Source: a virus. Taken from it: 48,978 nucleotides of DNA. The notes below the pieces were generated by a model. The model was not told the origin of the DNA and made no database searches. It was given only the letters and a program-made list of their open reading frames with translations. The position numbers were made by a program, and so were the translations under genes. The DNA lies in the IMG/VR virus record IMGVR_UViG_3300049259_000204, positions 1 to 48,978 of that record, one strand, 5' to 3'. This document shows positions 27,521-35,175 of this stretch, piece by piece; position 1 is the first letter of the stretch, and each line of letters begins with the position of its first letter.

Positions 27521-29577
27521 GCGGTGAGTCGAAGGGGGTCGTGAAGGAGATCCTCGGCACGGCGGGCGGCGTGCTCGTCGCCGAGGGGATCGGGCGGGGG
27601 TGGAAGCGCGGCCGCAAGCTGATGTTCCGGTGGCGGCGCGCGCTCACCCCGCTGTGGTTCGGGTTCCTGATCTTCCTGACCTGCGTCATCTGGCGCTGGC
27701 AGATCCCGCAGTGGTGGCCGATCGTGCTCACCATCCCGGTCGGCGGCGGCCTGCTGGCGGTCTTCGGGCCGAAGCTGTCGGATCGCTGGTCCCGGGTGGC
27801 GATGGCCTTCGTGCCCAGTGGGCTCGACAAGGGCAAGGACGGCGTGCTGGACCGGCTCGTGGAGCGGATCTACTTCGGCACGCTCACCACCTACATCGGC
27901 GCCTACATGGTCCTACGCATCGTGGACGGCTCCAGTTCGTTCTCCGGCTACATGTGGCAGATCGGAGTGGCTGCCTTCGGCGGCGCCTGGTGGTACCACC
28001 GCCGGGTGCGGGTGGCCGGACGGGCCGACCGCTTCGCGAAGAAGTGGCCGAAGCTCTCCGACAAGACGACCTGCCCGCCCCGGCTCGCGCCGCTGGTCGG
28101 CTCGAAGGTGGTCGACGCGCGGGCGTACGGCAAGACCTCGGTGCTGAAGATCCGGCTCGGCGAAGGCCACACTGTGGACTCCGTCTCGCACCTGCGTGAC
28201 GCGCTGGCGAGCTTCTTCGGGATGCGCCCGTCCTCGGTGTTCATCGCGCCGGACCAGGACCAGGCTCGCAACGTGGTCATGACCTTCCTGCCGAAGGACC
28301 CCTGGGACGGCAAGATCGCGCACCCGATCTTCACCGATAGCGAGATCAAGCCGGGCGAGATCAGCCTGAAGTCGATGGGCAAGCGCTTCGCCATGGGCCT
28401 GCACGCCCACGGCGAACGGATCATGTACCAGCTTCAGCACACGCTGGTGGTCGGCGCGTCCGACTCGGGCAAGTCCGGCTGGCTGCACTCGCTGATGGCG
28501 TGGCTGGTCAGCTTCTTCGACGTCGTGATCGTCGGCATCGACATGGCCGCCGGGGCGACGCTGGGCGTCTGGCGCAAGACCCTCGCGCTGCCGCTGGCCG
28601 AGGACGTGGACTCGGCGGTCGTCATCCTGGAGCGCGTCTTCGGCGTGATCCGGGACCGGGAGTCCCGGCTGGGCCTGGCCTCGGAGGACGACGACGACGC
28701 CGAGGACAGCGTCGAGCCCGACCGCAAGACCCCGTGGCTGATCCTGGTGATCGACGAGTTCCCGGACCTGCTGGCCGAGGCCAAGGCGACCACGAAGTAC
28801 AACGGAGACGGCAAGGCCGACGGCAACATGCTGAACTACGTGATCGCCCTGCTGTCGCGGATCGCGAAGAAGGCGCGCAAGTGTGGCGTGCGGATCGTCA
28901 TCGCGAGCCAGAACGGGACCAAGGCGGACCTGGGCTCGAAGGAGATGCAGGCCCAGCTGCGCGCGATCGTGGGCCTGGGCCTGGACCCGCTCCAGTCCAA
29001 GAACCTCTGGCAGAACGACATGCACCGGGGCTGGAACTCGACGGCACTACGGAACGGCCAGTTCCTCCTGAAGGACGACGAGCACGGGACTCCGGACCCG
29101 GGCAAGGGGTACTGGGTCGAGAACAAGGACCGCCGGGATCTCGTCAAGAAGGTGGCGCCGAAGGGATACCGCGAGGTCTTCCTGGAGCCCACCGCGTGGG
29201 CGATCCTCATGGGCGAGACCAAGCCGGAGACCATCGAGGGCGAGGTCATCGCGGAGGAGACCTTCGGTCCCGAGTACGCGGTCCTGGAGTACCTCCGGGT
29301 CGAGGCCCAGGACGGCGCGAAGGTGGAGACCATCTCCGACGTCCTGACCAAGGCCAAGGAGGAGACCGGCGGGTCCGGTCCCGGGACCAGCCGGGCGACG
29401 ATCTACCGGCACCTGGAGAAGCTGGAGAAGGGCGAGCTGGTCGTCCGCAACGGCGGCGGCGAGGGCTTCTGGAAGGCGGCCCCCGTCACGGCCACCACGC
29501 CAGTGCCCGAGCCCCGCACGGAGACGGACGGGCCGGTGGTCATCGCCAGCATCCAGGGCGAGGCAGTGTCGAAGTAG
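27517..29577 (+). CDS. FtsK/SpoIIIE/TraB-type DNA translocase (686 aa)
   Basis: GTG start in a GTGA overlap. Order of parts: basic N-terminus; up to four membrane helices (about 45-60, 65-85, 118-135, 145-160); a soluble domain (176-262) that is the paralogue of the small protein at 6226-6501; RecA-type motor with Walker A GASDSGKS (313-320) and Walker B ILVIDEF (409-415); C-terminal winged helix (about 587-655, TSRATIYRHLEKLEKGELVV). This is the build of TraB of Streptomyces conjugative plasmids, a membrane hexamer moving double-stranded DNA after recognising short repeats through its winged helix. In a phage it may pump DNA between mycelial compartments or cells. Confidence 0.9.
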   Translation: MSGESKGVVKEILGTAGGVLVAEGIGRGWKRGRKLMFRWRRALTPLWFGFLIFLTCVIWRWQIPQWWPIVLTIPVGGGLLAVFGPKLSDRWSRVAMAFVPSGLDKGKDGVLDRLVERIYFGTLTTYIGAYMVLRIVDGSSSFSGYMWQIGVAAFGGAWWYHRRVRVAGRADRFAKKWPKLSDKTTCPPRLAPLVGSKVVDARAYGKTSVLKIRLGEGHTVDSVSHLRDALASFFGMRPSSVFIAPDQDQARNVVMTFLPKDPWDGKIAHPIFTDSEIKPGEISLKSMGKRFAMGLHAHGERIMYQLQHTLVVGASDSGKSGWLHSLMAWLVSFFDVVIVGIDMAAGATLGVWRKTLALPLAEDVDSAVVILERVFGVIRDRESRLGLASEDDDDAEDSVEPDRKTPWLILVIDEFPDLLAEAKATTKYNGDGKADGNMLNYVIALLSRIAKKARKCGVRIVIASQNGTKADLGSKEMQAQLRAIVGLGLDPLQSKNLWQNDMHRGWNSTALRNGQFLLKDDEHGTPDPGKGYWVENKDRRDLVKKVAPKGYREVFLEPTAWAILMGETKPETIEGEVIAEETFGPEYAVLEYLRVEAQDGAKVETISDVLTKAKEETGGSGPGTSRATIYRHLEKLEKGELVVRNGGGEGFWKAAPVTATTPVPEPRTETDGPVVIASIQGEAVSK

Positions 29578-29636
29578 GCTTCGAGTAGGGCCGTTTGCGC
29601 AGGTCAGCGACCCTACGAGCGGTTTAGAGTACAGCG

Positions 29637-29669
29637 AAGCCCCCGGGTGTCCGACCACCCGGGGGCCTT
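29637..29669 (+). terminator. terminator of the translocase operon
   Basis: GCCCCCGGGTG / CACCCGGGGGC, a perfect 11-bp stem with a 6-base loop, flanked by AA...TT and followed by CTTCTGC, about 60 bases after the stop at 29577. Confidence 0.85.
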
Positions 29670-29965
29670 CTGCTGTCCCACTCCCAAGAGGAACCAGGTC
29701 AGGCTAGCACGCGTCTGACCTGCGCAAACGCGCCCCGCGCGCCTGCGAACACGTACGTACGTACTGCATGTGCACACGCTATGTGCGCGCTCGGGGGCGC
29801 TGCGCGTCTCATGTCGCACGTCTCACGTCATGCGTAACGTGCGCAGGCGCGGGGGCTGCGAGAACGCGAGATCGATCATGTTTGCCCAGGTCACTGACCT
29901 GCGGAAACTCTCAGAGGCCGTCCTGGGGGTCTCGACCCGTCTCATCCTGGGTCGCGATCATGAAC

Positions 29966-29996
29966 GAGCCCCCGGCAGGTGCTCCCGGGGGCTTTC
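29966..29996. terminator. bidirectional terminator
   Basis: AGCCCCCGG / CCGGGGGCT (29967-29975 with 29985-29993) followed by TTCATTC on the plus strand. It lies just after the stop of the convergent minus-strand gene at 30013. Confidence 0.75.
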
Positions 29997-30012
29997 ATTC
30001 GACACAGCGTGA

Positions 30013-30351
30013 CTAGTTCTGGTCGTCCCAGCGGAACAGCCAGCGGCCGTTGCCGTGGTCCTGGACGACGCCCGGGATCCCGCATCGCCGGTGGGTCTCG
30101 TTGAGGATCCGGGTCACCTCGGGACCGGCCACCTGCTCGACGAACTGATCGAGCCCATGGGCCCAGACCCAGGCGAGGATCCCAGCCGGGTCCCGGTGCG
30201 GCTCGAAGGTCACGTGGAACAGCACATCCCGCAGAGACCCGGAGTCGCTCTGGTCTCGGATGGTGTCCCGCGCGGCTCCGAGTTCCATGATGAGGTGTCC
30301 CACGCTCGGCGCGAGACCCAGGCTGGGCCCGGTCTCGGTCCCAGCACTCAC
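30013..30351 (-). CDS. hypothetical protein (112 aa)
   Basis: GTG start at 30351 in a GTGA overlap with the upstream gene. MSAGTETGPSLGLAPSVGH; the C-terminus has HRRCGIPGVVQDHGNGRWLF. Helical middle with WVWAHGLDQFVEQV. Last gene of the 12-gene operon that begins at 35004. Unknown function. Confidence 0.75.
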   Translation of the reverse strand: MSAGTETGPSLGLAPSVGHLIMELGAARDTIRDQSDSGSLRDVLFHVTFEPHRDPAGILAWVWAHGLDQFVEQVAGPEVTRILNETHRRCGIPGVVQDHGNGRWLFRWDDQN

Positions 30352-30707
30352 GGCATGGTCCCGACCCAGCGGAGCTGGAACCGCTCGGGACTCGCCTGGG
30401 TCACGGTACCGTCGAGATCCAGGTCCACCGAGGCCGTCGTGAGGACCTCCTGGGCCAGGTCCGTGTGGGCCCAGCCGTACTCGTCGGCCGGGACCGCCGC
30501 CTCGATCGCGGTCCCGTCGACCCCGGTGAGGCACAGTTCCGAGATCACCCAGTGCCGGTCCCGGTCCCGACGGTCCTGCTCGTTCAGCACGCCGTCCATC
30601 GTGACGCGCGGCTGTGGCATCACCTGGACGAGCCGATCCTTCACCGCCTGCGCTGCCGCGAGCACCTCCGCCATCGCGGGCGGCGCCTCGATCTTCGTGT
30701 TCGCCAT
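30348..30707 (-). CDS. hypothetical protein (119 aa), downstream of a hairpin
   Basis: Begins MANTKIEAPPAMAEVLAAAQ behind GAGAAGGGAGAGAG. Helical start, beta-rich acidic second half (ASVDLDLDGTVTQASPERFQ). It follows the hairpin 30721-30744. Unknown function. Confidence 0.75.
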   Translation of the reverse strand: MANTKIEAPPAMAEVLAAAQAVKDRLVQVMPQPRVTMDGVLNEQDRRDRDRHWVISELCLTGVDGTAIEAAVPADEYGWAHTDLAQEVLTTASVDLDLDGTVTQASPERFQLRWVGTMP

Positions 30708-30720
30708 CTCTCTCCCTTCT

Positions 30721-30744
30721 CAGCTCCCGGCTGTCCGGGAACTG
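30721..30744 (-). terminator. intercistronic hairpin
   Basis: CAGCTCCCGG / CCGGGAACTG, a 10-bp stem with one mismatch and a 4-base loop, immediately after the stop at 30745. Confidence 0.7.
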
Positions 30745-31449
30745 TCAATTGGTCAGAAGCTGGACGATCTCCCACCACGGCCTTCCGGCCGTCATCAGCG
30801 TGGCGGTGCCCAGCAGGCCGACCCCCACGGCCAGGCTCATCGTCACGGCGCCCTCGCCGAGATTCACCCACGACCAGCGGGACAGGGTCTTGATCCGGCC
30901 CTTCTCCCGGTGGCCGCCGACGCGGAAGCGGGCGATCTCGGGGCAGGTCCAGACCGAGAACCAGCGCTTGCCGTTGCGCTCGACGAAGGGGGCCCAGAGC
31001 GGGATCCCGCTCAGCGTGATGCTGTCGCCCCACAGGTGCGCGAAGTGGCCCAGGGTCATGGCCAGGGAGGCCCACAGGGCCCAGTCGGATGCGGGACTGG
31101 CCGAGATCCCGAAGTAGGTCCCGAGACCCACCAGGAGGCCCCAGACGGCCGTGTGGGTCAGGGTCCGGTGACCCGGGAACCGGCCCATCCGGTCCTTGCT
31201 GGTCCGGGTGGCCTCCCAGACGATGATCGAGACCTTGTTGATCAGCCAGGCCAGGCCCCAGGTGATGGGTCCCAGCAGCTTCGCGGCCTTCGCCTTCGGC
31301 ATGTCCAGGTCCGGCAGCAGGGCGCCGATCCCGACGATCCCGACGAAGACCAGGGTCACCACCGCGTTGGCGGGACCCGGGTGCGGGACCAGCGGGGCCA
31401 CGGCGAGCGCGACTGCGTACCCAGAGAGTTGGTGTCCGGTGTGTTCCAC
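30745..31449 (-). CDS. YdjM-like membrane-bound metal-dependent hydrolase (234 aa)
   Basis: GTG start at 31449 (MEHTGHQLSGYAVALAVA). Conserved His/Asp of the YdjM/DUF457 family: H6, LLPDLDMP (44-51), HRTLTHT (94-100), HFAHLWGD (135-142), between hydrophobic segments. The family is described as membrane metal-dependent hydrolase of unknown substrate. In a phage it could alter membrane lipids or the entry/lysis state; inferred only. It directly abuts the upstream gene. Confidence 0.85.
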   Translation of the reverse strand: MEHTGHQLSGYAVALAVAPLVPHPGPANAVVTLVFVGIVGIGALLPDLDMPKAKAAKLLGPITWGLAWLINKVSIIVWEATRTSKDRMGRFPGHRTLTHTAVWGLLVGLGTYFGISASPASDWALWASLAMTLGHFAHLWGDSITLSGIPLWAPFVERNGKRWFSVWTCPEIARFRVGGHREKGRIKTLSRWSWVNLGEGAVTMSLAVGVGLLGTATLMTAGRPWWEIVQLLTN

Positions 31450-31677
31450 TCAGCCCTCCCGGGTCAGTTCTTCGCGCCGGAACGGCAGGATCTGCCCGGT
31501 CTCGTCCAGCCGGACCTGGAACGGCCAGCCGAACCAGGTGATCGCCGAGTCGATCGCCACGATCTCGCCGGAACGGCGGACCTGGGTGGCGGCCAGGCTG
31601 GAGTACAGCTGCGGGTGCTGATGCTCCTCGACCCAGACCTCGACCCGGTCCCCGACGGCGGGGTGCCAGAACTCCAT
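31450..31677 (-). CDS. small beta-rich protein (75 aa)
   Basis: Start at the ATG at 31677 (MEFWHPAVGDRVEVWVEEHQ), TGATG overlap. The GDRVEVWVEE, GEIVAIDSAITWF and FQVRLDETGQILPF strands look like a small SH3/KOW-type barrel. Function unknown. Confidence 0.75.
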   Translation of the reverse strand: MEFWHPAVGDRVEVWVEEHQHPQLYSSLAATQVRRSGEIVAIDSAITWFGWPFQVRLDETGQILPFRREELTREG

Positions 31678-32078
31678 CAGCCCTCCTGGTCCATGACGGC
31701 GCGCGCCACGTCCGGGTCCATCCGGAATCGGATGGACCCCTTCCAGGCCTGACGCTCGAAGAGCCGGTCGTCCCGGATCGCCTTCCGGACTCCGCCGAGA
31801 ACCCCGGACGCCTGGCGTGAGTCGAGCCCCATGGCGTTGCGCAGCGCGGGCCAGCTGATCCACGTCGCGTCGTGAGCCAAGGTCAGTTCGGCCAGCGCTC
31901 GCAGCAACACGCGGCCCGAGGTACCGAGCTTGATCCAGGCGCGATCCACGCGATCTTCAGCGGGCTCTGGTGGCTGGTTCTGCGCGACGACTCGGGCAGT
32001 CACCTCGGCGACGTAGCGCGCCAGCTCGGGCATGACGGACTCCGGCACGGTGGCCTGGAACGAAACCCAGGTGGTCAC
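31677..32078 (-). CDS. hypothetical protein with winged-helix-like segment (133 aa)
   Basis: GTG start at 32078 (MTTWVSFQATVPESVMPELA), GTGA overlap. Residues 55-125 (RVLLRALAELTLAHDATWIS, then LRNAMGLDSRQASGVLGGVR and a basic wing) have winged-helix order. Candidate DNA-binding protein. Confidence 0.75.
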   Translation of the reverse strand: MTTWVSFQATVPESVMPELARYVAEVTARVVAQNQPPEPAEDRVDRAWIKLGTSGRVLLRALAELTLAHDATWISWPALRNAMGLDSRQASGVLGGVRKAIRDDRLFERQAWKGSIRFRMDPDVARAVMDQEG

Positions 32079-32551
32079 GATCCCTCCCGGGTCTCGCGCT
32101 GCTTCGCGGCGTCTCGCAACTCGGCGAGGTACTGCGCCACCTGACGGCAGGCCCAGGCCTCGGCGGACATGGACTTCTCGCTGCGCAGCTGATCCGCCTT
32201 GCCGTAGGTCTCGGCCGCCCGCTCGTACTTGCGCTGCGTGGCCAATACGGCGTTGCGCGCCTTGTTCAGCGCCAGGACGTGCTCCGGTCCCAGCTCGATG
32301 CTCATGAGCGCACCTTTCAACGGGCCGCAGGGGCCGAGATGCGGGTGGCCGGTGCCCTGGCAGTCCCAGCACCGCCCGCCGGTGGACTCGTCGTAGACCT
32401 CGCCGGTGCCGTCGCAACGCGGGCAGCAGCCCTCGCACGAACGGACGTGCAGCTGCACCACGCGCCGGTATCGCCAGTGCGCCAGGGTCGCGAAGAAAGC
32501 GGATCCGAGCGCCAGCAGGACCGCGATGCCGTCGAGCAGGTAGTGGATCAT
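32075..32551 (-). CDS. membrane-anchored DnaJ-type zinc-finger protein (158 aa)
   Basis: Start at the ATG at 32551 (MIHYLLDGIAVLLALGSAFF). One N-terminal membrane helix, then CEGCCPRCDGTGEV ... CWDCQGTG, two CxxCxGxG-type repeats as in DnaJ zinc fingers, then a soluble helical tail (VLALNKARNAVLATQRKYER). An internal ATG with a ribosome-binding site (MSIELGPEHV) could give a soluble short form. ATGA overlap upstream. Confidence 0.8.
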   Translation of the reverse strand: MIHYLLDGIAVLLALGSAFFATLAHWRYRRVVQLHVRSCEGCCPRCDGTGEVYDESTGGRCWDCQGTGHPHLGPCGPLKGALMSIELGPEHVLALNKARNAVLATQRKYERAAETYGKADQLRSEKSMSAEAWACRQVAQYLAELRDAAKQRETREGS

Positions 32552-32907
32552 GAGTCGTGCTCCTTCAGCTTGGCCGCGACCACGCCGGGCCGGTTGGGCT
32601 CGCGGTAGGAAGAGCTGTGCCGGAAGCAGTAGGCCCGCATGTCGCACATGCATGGCCTGCGGCCGGGGCGCCAGACCCGGTAGAGCACCCAGCGGTAGAT
32701 CCCGCTGTAGGACAGCGTCAAATTCCACAGGACGAAGGCGCCGGTGGCCATGCCCAGGTAGGCGAACAACGCCGCCCAAGTGAAATCTTTCGGCCAGATG
32801 GGCAGGAGCGAGACCGCGAGAAGCGGGCTCCAGACGCTCACGCTGAAGAAGGCGGCCGACTTCAGCGTGGCGCCGAGTCCGTCGAGGAGCAGCTTCCTGC
32901 TGATCAT
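32548..32907 (-). CDS. membrane protein (119 aa)
   Basis: Start at the ATG at 32907 (MISRKLLLDGLGATLKSAAF). Two or three hydrophobic segments (about 12-38 and 44-66), then a basic cytoplasmic tail with Cys pairs (RPCMCDMRAYCFRHSS). ATGA overlap upstream. Unknown function. Confidence 0.75.
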   Translation of the reverse strand: MISRKLLLDGLGATLKSAAFFSVSVWSPLLAVSLLPIWPKDFTWAALFAYLGMATGAFVLWNLTLSYSGIYRWVLYRVWRPGRRPCMCDMRAYCFRHSSSYREPNRPGVVAAKLKEHDS

Positions 32908-33254
32908 GAAACTTCGTCTCCGATCACGAAGACGCCGTACTGATCCAGGTGGCAGTAGAAGTCGCCCTCGCCGAGGGATTGCTGGAGCTGCATCGTGGCC
33001 GCGCGGGTCATCGGGCAGTCCCGCAGGTTCGGACGGCAGGCCAGCGGATGCTTGATCGTCCAGCTCTCCGGGGCCAGGCTGATCACGTGCTGGCCGTTGT
33101 CCTCGACCGGCATCAGCCGGACGGCGTCCTCGGGCAGCAGGTCGGGATCCTCGTTGTTCACCAGAGGGCCGTTGGTCAGCAGCCAGCAGAGCCCGGCATC
33201 GACCTTGATCAAACCGTGGGTGGGTGACCACCACAGCTCGGGCATCTCAGGCAT
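32904..33254 (-). CDS. hypothetical protein (116 aa), DUF6085-like tail
   Basis: Starts MPEMPELWWSPTHGLIKVDA (ATG 33254; a second ATG at 33245 is possible). The C-terminal stretch HVISLAPESWTIKHPLACRP with YCHLDQYGVFVIGDE resembles the pattern I associate with DUF6085 (His-Val ... T-x-x-H-P-L ... L-x-x-C-P). Weak, from memory. Unknown function. Confidence 0.7.
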   Translation of the reverse strand: MPEMPELWWSPTHGLIKVDAGLCWLLTNGPLVNNEDPDLLPEDAVRLMPVEDNGQHVISLAPESWTIKHPLACRPNLRDCPMTRAATMQLQQSLGEGDFYCHLDQYGVFVIGDEVS

Positions 33255-33636
33255 CTCGCTCCGCCTCCAGCTCGCCGATGCGCTCGCGTAGCCGCTCGTT
33301 CTCCTCGCAGACCCGCCAGAAAGCAGCCTCGGCGGAGTGCTCCTCGCTCAGCATCCCGCCCGCGACGAAGACGTCCCAGGTGCGCTCGGGGAAACTGTCG
33401 GCGAAGTCGTGAGCAGCCGTGGCGAGCATCTCGAAGAGCCTGTCCAGCTGCTCGCCGCCGAGCGCCGCCGGGACCTCGATGGTCATCTGGAAGTCCTCGA
33501 TCTCCTTGCCCGCACGCGCGGCCGACCACATGGCCGTCTCGACGGTGTTCACCAGGGCTTCCAATTCCCAGCCCTTCTCCAGACTCATGTCCTTGGGGAC
33601 GTAGATCCGGAGGAAATCCTCGAAATCCTCGCTCAT
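33247..33636 (-). CDS. hypothetical protein (129 aa) with C-terminal coiled coil
   Basis: Start at the ATG at 33636 (MSEDFEDFLRIYVPKDMSLE), ATGA overlap. Alpha/beta body and a C-terminal coiled coil (FWRVCEENERLRERIGELEA). Unknown function. Confidence 0.75.
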   Translation of the reverse strand: MSEDFEDFLRIYVPKDMSLEKGWELEALVNTVETAMWSAARAGKEIEDFQMTIEVPAALGGEQLDRLFEMLATAAHDFADSFPERTWDVFVAGGMLSEEHSAEAAFWRVCEENERLRERIGELEAERDA

Positions 33637-34412
33637 GAGAACAGGTCCAGCATCGAGAGACCGTGGCCGAAGCCGTTGCGCAGGGTTTCCGGGCTCATCG
33701 CTTCCATCCCCTTCTGCTGGCGCAGGCCAGCCATAGCCAGGTCCCAGCGCTCGTCGTCGGTGTGGTCGTCGTACCAGGCGTCCTCGTTGAGCGGCTCGCC
33801 CTCGTCGTCCCGGGGGCCGACCCACCCGGCGACGTACTGGTTCGGGAAGCCGTCGGTCACCGAGTAGGAGGTGACCACGGGGTGCTCGGCGCCGGAGCGC
33901 AGCAGCTCCTGCACCTTGTCCCAGCCCATCCCGTCGCGGCAGAGACCGGCGTCGAGACCCTGCTGGATCACGTCGGCCAGCCAGGCCCGGTCCGGGCCCT
34001 CGACCCAGGCGTGGATCTCGCACTGGGCATGCAGCCGGGCGAAGAGGCACAGCGGGTTGCTGCCGAGGGCCAACACGGTGTTGAGTTGGAGTTCGAAGTT
34101 GTCCAGCGGCTTGTCCTCGTGCTGGAAGATCTTCTCGCCGTTGATCGCGAAGCTCGTCCGCAGGTGGTCTTTGGCCAGCATGGGCCCCTGCTTGGCAAAC
34201 GTGACCGGGTCCATCGGGACGCCGTTGGGGTAGGTCTCGACCGCGAACTTCCGCCGGGCGGCCGGAGTCATCAGCGCGAACACCTCCCGGTCGCTGTAGC
34301 TCGGGATCAGGGCCGCACTCAGGTCCGAGGTCAGCAGGCCCATATGCGCCCGCTCGGAGCCCAGCACCTCCGCCTCGCCCTCGTGCTGGGTGTGGAAGTA
34401 GATGCGGCTCAT
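33633..34412 (-). CDS. hypothetical protein (259 aa)
   Basis: Begins MSRIYFHTQHEGEAEVLGSE. Mixed alpha/beta; notable segments LLTSDLSAALIPSYSDREVF, LFARLHAQCEIHAWVEGPDR and HPVVTSYSVTDGFPNQY. The phrase FARLHAQCEIHAWVEG and the His/Glu content hint at an enzyme, but no catalytic motif is recognised. Similar-length genes of unknown role occur in other actinophages. ATGA overlaps at both ends. Confidence 0.8.
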   Translation of the reverse strand: MSRIYFHTQHEGEAEVLGSERAHMGLLTSDLSAALIPSYSDREVFALMTPAARRKFAVETYPNGVPMDPVTFAKQGPMLAKDHLRTSFAINGEKIFQHEDKPLDNFELQLNTVLALGSNPLCLFARLHAQCEIHAWVEGPDRAWLADVIQQGLDAGLCRDGMGWDKVQELLRSGAEHPVVTSYSVTDGFPNQYVAGWVGPRDDEGEPLNEDAWYDDHTDDERWDLAMAGLRQQKGMEAMSPETLRNGFGHGLSMLDLFS

Positions 34413-34612
34413 CGGCCCCTCCGGAGGTCGGTCTCGGCGCAGTCGTAGCTGTCGCCGTCGGGAGTGGTGCAGTCGATGACCTCGTACCAGCGTTCACCGC
34501 CCTCGGTGGCGATCCAGGTGTCCACCGCCTGGCCATCGACCTCTTGGCCGTAGCGGTTTCGGAAGATCAGGGTGTCCTTGTAAAGCGTGAACAGCTGCGG
34601 GACGTCGCTCAT
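34409..34612 (-). CDS. hypothetical protein (67 aa)
   Basis: Begins MSDVPQLFTLYKDTLIFRNR. Beta-rich, with C48 and C58 (EVIDCTTPDGDSYDCAETDL). ATGA overlaps at both ends. Unknown function. Confidence 0.75.
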   Translation of the reverse strand: MSDVPQLFTLYKDTLIFRNRYGQEVDGQAVDTWIATEGGERWYEVIDCTTPDGDSYDCAETDLRRGR

Positions 34613-35004
34613 TGGGCTTCCTTCCGGAAACGGGTGCGTTCGATCACTTCGTCGATCTCGTCGCGCAGTTCTTGAGGGAGCTGCGGGAAGGCCTTGTCCG
34701 AGGACTGCACGTCGCGCAACAGACCCATGGCCTGATAGCGCTCGGTGATGGCTTGCTGAGCCCGGTCGACCAGGTCGGCATCGCTGCCTCCGGCCGTCAG
34801 CTCGCGGCGGTCCATCGAGGTCATCAGCAGGCGCTCCAGCCGCGCCGATTCACGCTCGGCCTGCTTGGCCCGCCTCACGGCAGCCGCAGCCTTGCGGCGC
34901 CCGTCGAAAACCTTGGAAAGACCCTCCATCAGGCCCCCGCCGAAGAGCACGCCGAAGAGCACCATCCAGAAGATGTTGTCGTTCAGGAATTGCCAGAAGG
35001 TCAT
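34609..35004 (-). CDS. membrane-anchored coiled-coil protein (131 aa)
   Basis: The start at the ATG at 35004 is preferred: the ATG at 35013 directly abuts GGAGG. One N-terminal membrane helix (NIFWMVLFGVLFGGGLMEGL), then a long basic/charged helix (RRKAAAAVRRAKQAERESAR) and an acidic C-terminus. First gene of a 12-gene operon under promoter copy 17. Unknown function. Confidence 0.8.
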   Translation of the reverse strand: MTFWQFLNDNIFWMVLFGVLFGGGLMEGLSKVFDGRRKAAAAVRRAKQAERESARLERLLMTSMDRRELTAGGSDADLVDRAQQAITERYQAMGLLRDVQSSDKAFPQLPQELRDEIDEVIERTRFRKEAQ

Positions 35005-35041
35005 GGCCTTCATCCTCCAGTGCGGATGCGTTGTGGATGGG

Positions 35042-35070
35042 ATACTACCCGATTGGGTAGGTGATCACAA
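35042..35070 (-). promoter_or_regulatory. promoter/operator copy 17
   Basis: Minus strand: -35 TTGTGA, 17-bp spacer, -10 TAGTAT. Palindrome CTACCCAATCGGGTAG at 35045-35060. The TGA in the -35 is the stop of the 36-residue gene upstream. Start of a 12-gene operon. Confidence 0.8.
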
Positions 35071-35175
35071 GCGTTTCCGGCGACGATCCTGCCGTATCGA
35101 GCGCTCGCGGTTGGACAGCTTCGCCTCGCGGACGGCATGGATGAGACGCTGCACGAGACGTGCGAAGCCGATCAC
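35065..35175 (-). CDS. basic micro-protein (36 aa)
   Basis: GTG at 35175 in a GTGA overlap. MIGFARLVQRLIHAVREAKL then RSIRQDRRRKRL: an amphipathic helix and a very basic tail. Its stop is inside the -35 of promoter copy 17. Could bind nucleic acid or membrane; existence supported by position only. Confidence 0.55.
   Translation of the reverse strand: MIGFARLVQRLIHAVREAKLSNRERSIRQDRRRKRL

Larger units (their letters stand above)
29578..30012. other. non-coding region with TGACCTG repeats downstream of the translocase
   Basis: 435 bases without a supported gene. A perfect 16-bp inverted repeat CGTTTGCGCAGGTCAG (29592-29607) and its complement at 29715-29730; CAGGTCAG (29697-29704) paired with CTGACCTG (29715-29722); a perfect palindrome CAGGTCACTGACCTG (29887-29901) continuing as a third near-copy of the long repeat (to 29908). 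That makes five TGACCTG half-sites. Also an alternating purine-pyrimidine tract (about 29751-29792). It resembles a clt/oriT-like site or another protein-binding locus for the adjacent translocase; att or replication origin are alternatives. Confidence 0.65.

Noticed and set aside
29578-30012. attP site or integrase in the non-coding region
   Set aside because: No integrase gene is seen in the window and no core flanked by arm sites can be separated from the TGACCTG repeats; left as an alternative only.
30055-31752. 565-residue plus-strand open frame
   Set aside because: Antisense to the YdjM-like gene and its neighbours; low-complexity composition, no ribosome-binding site.
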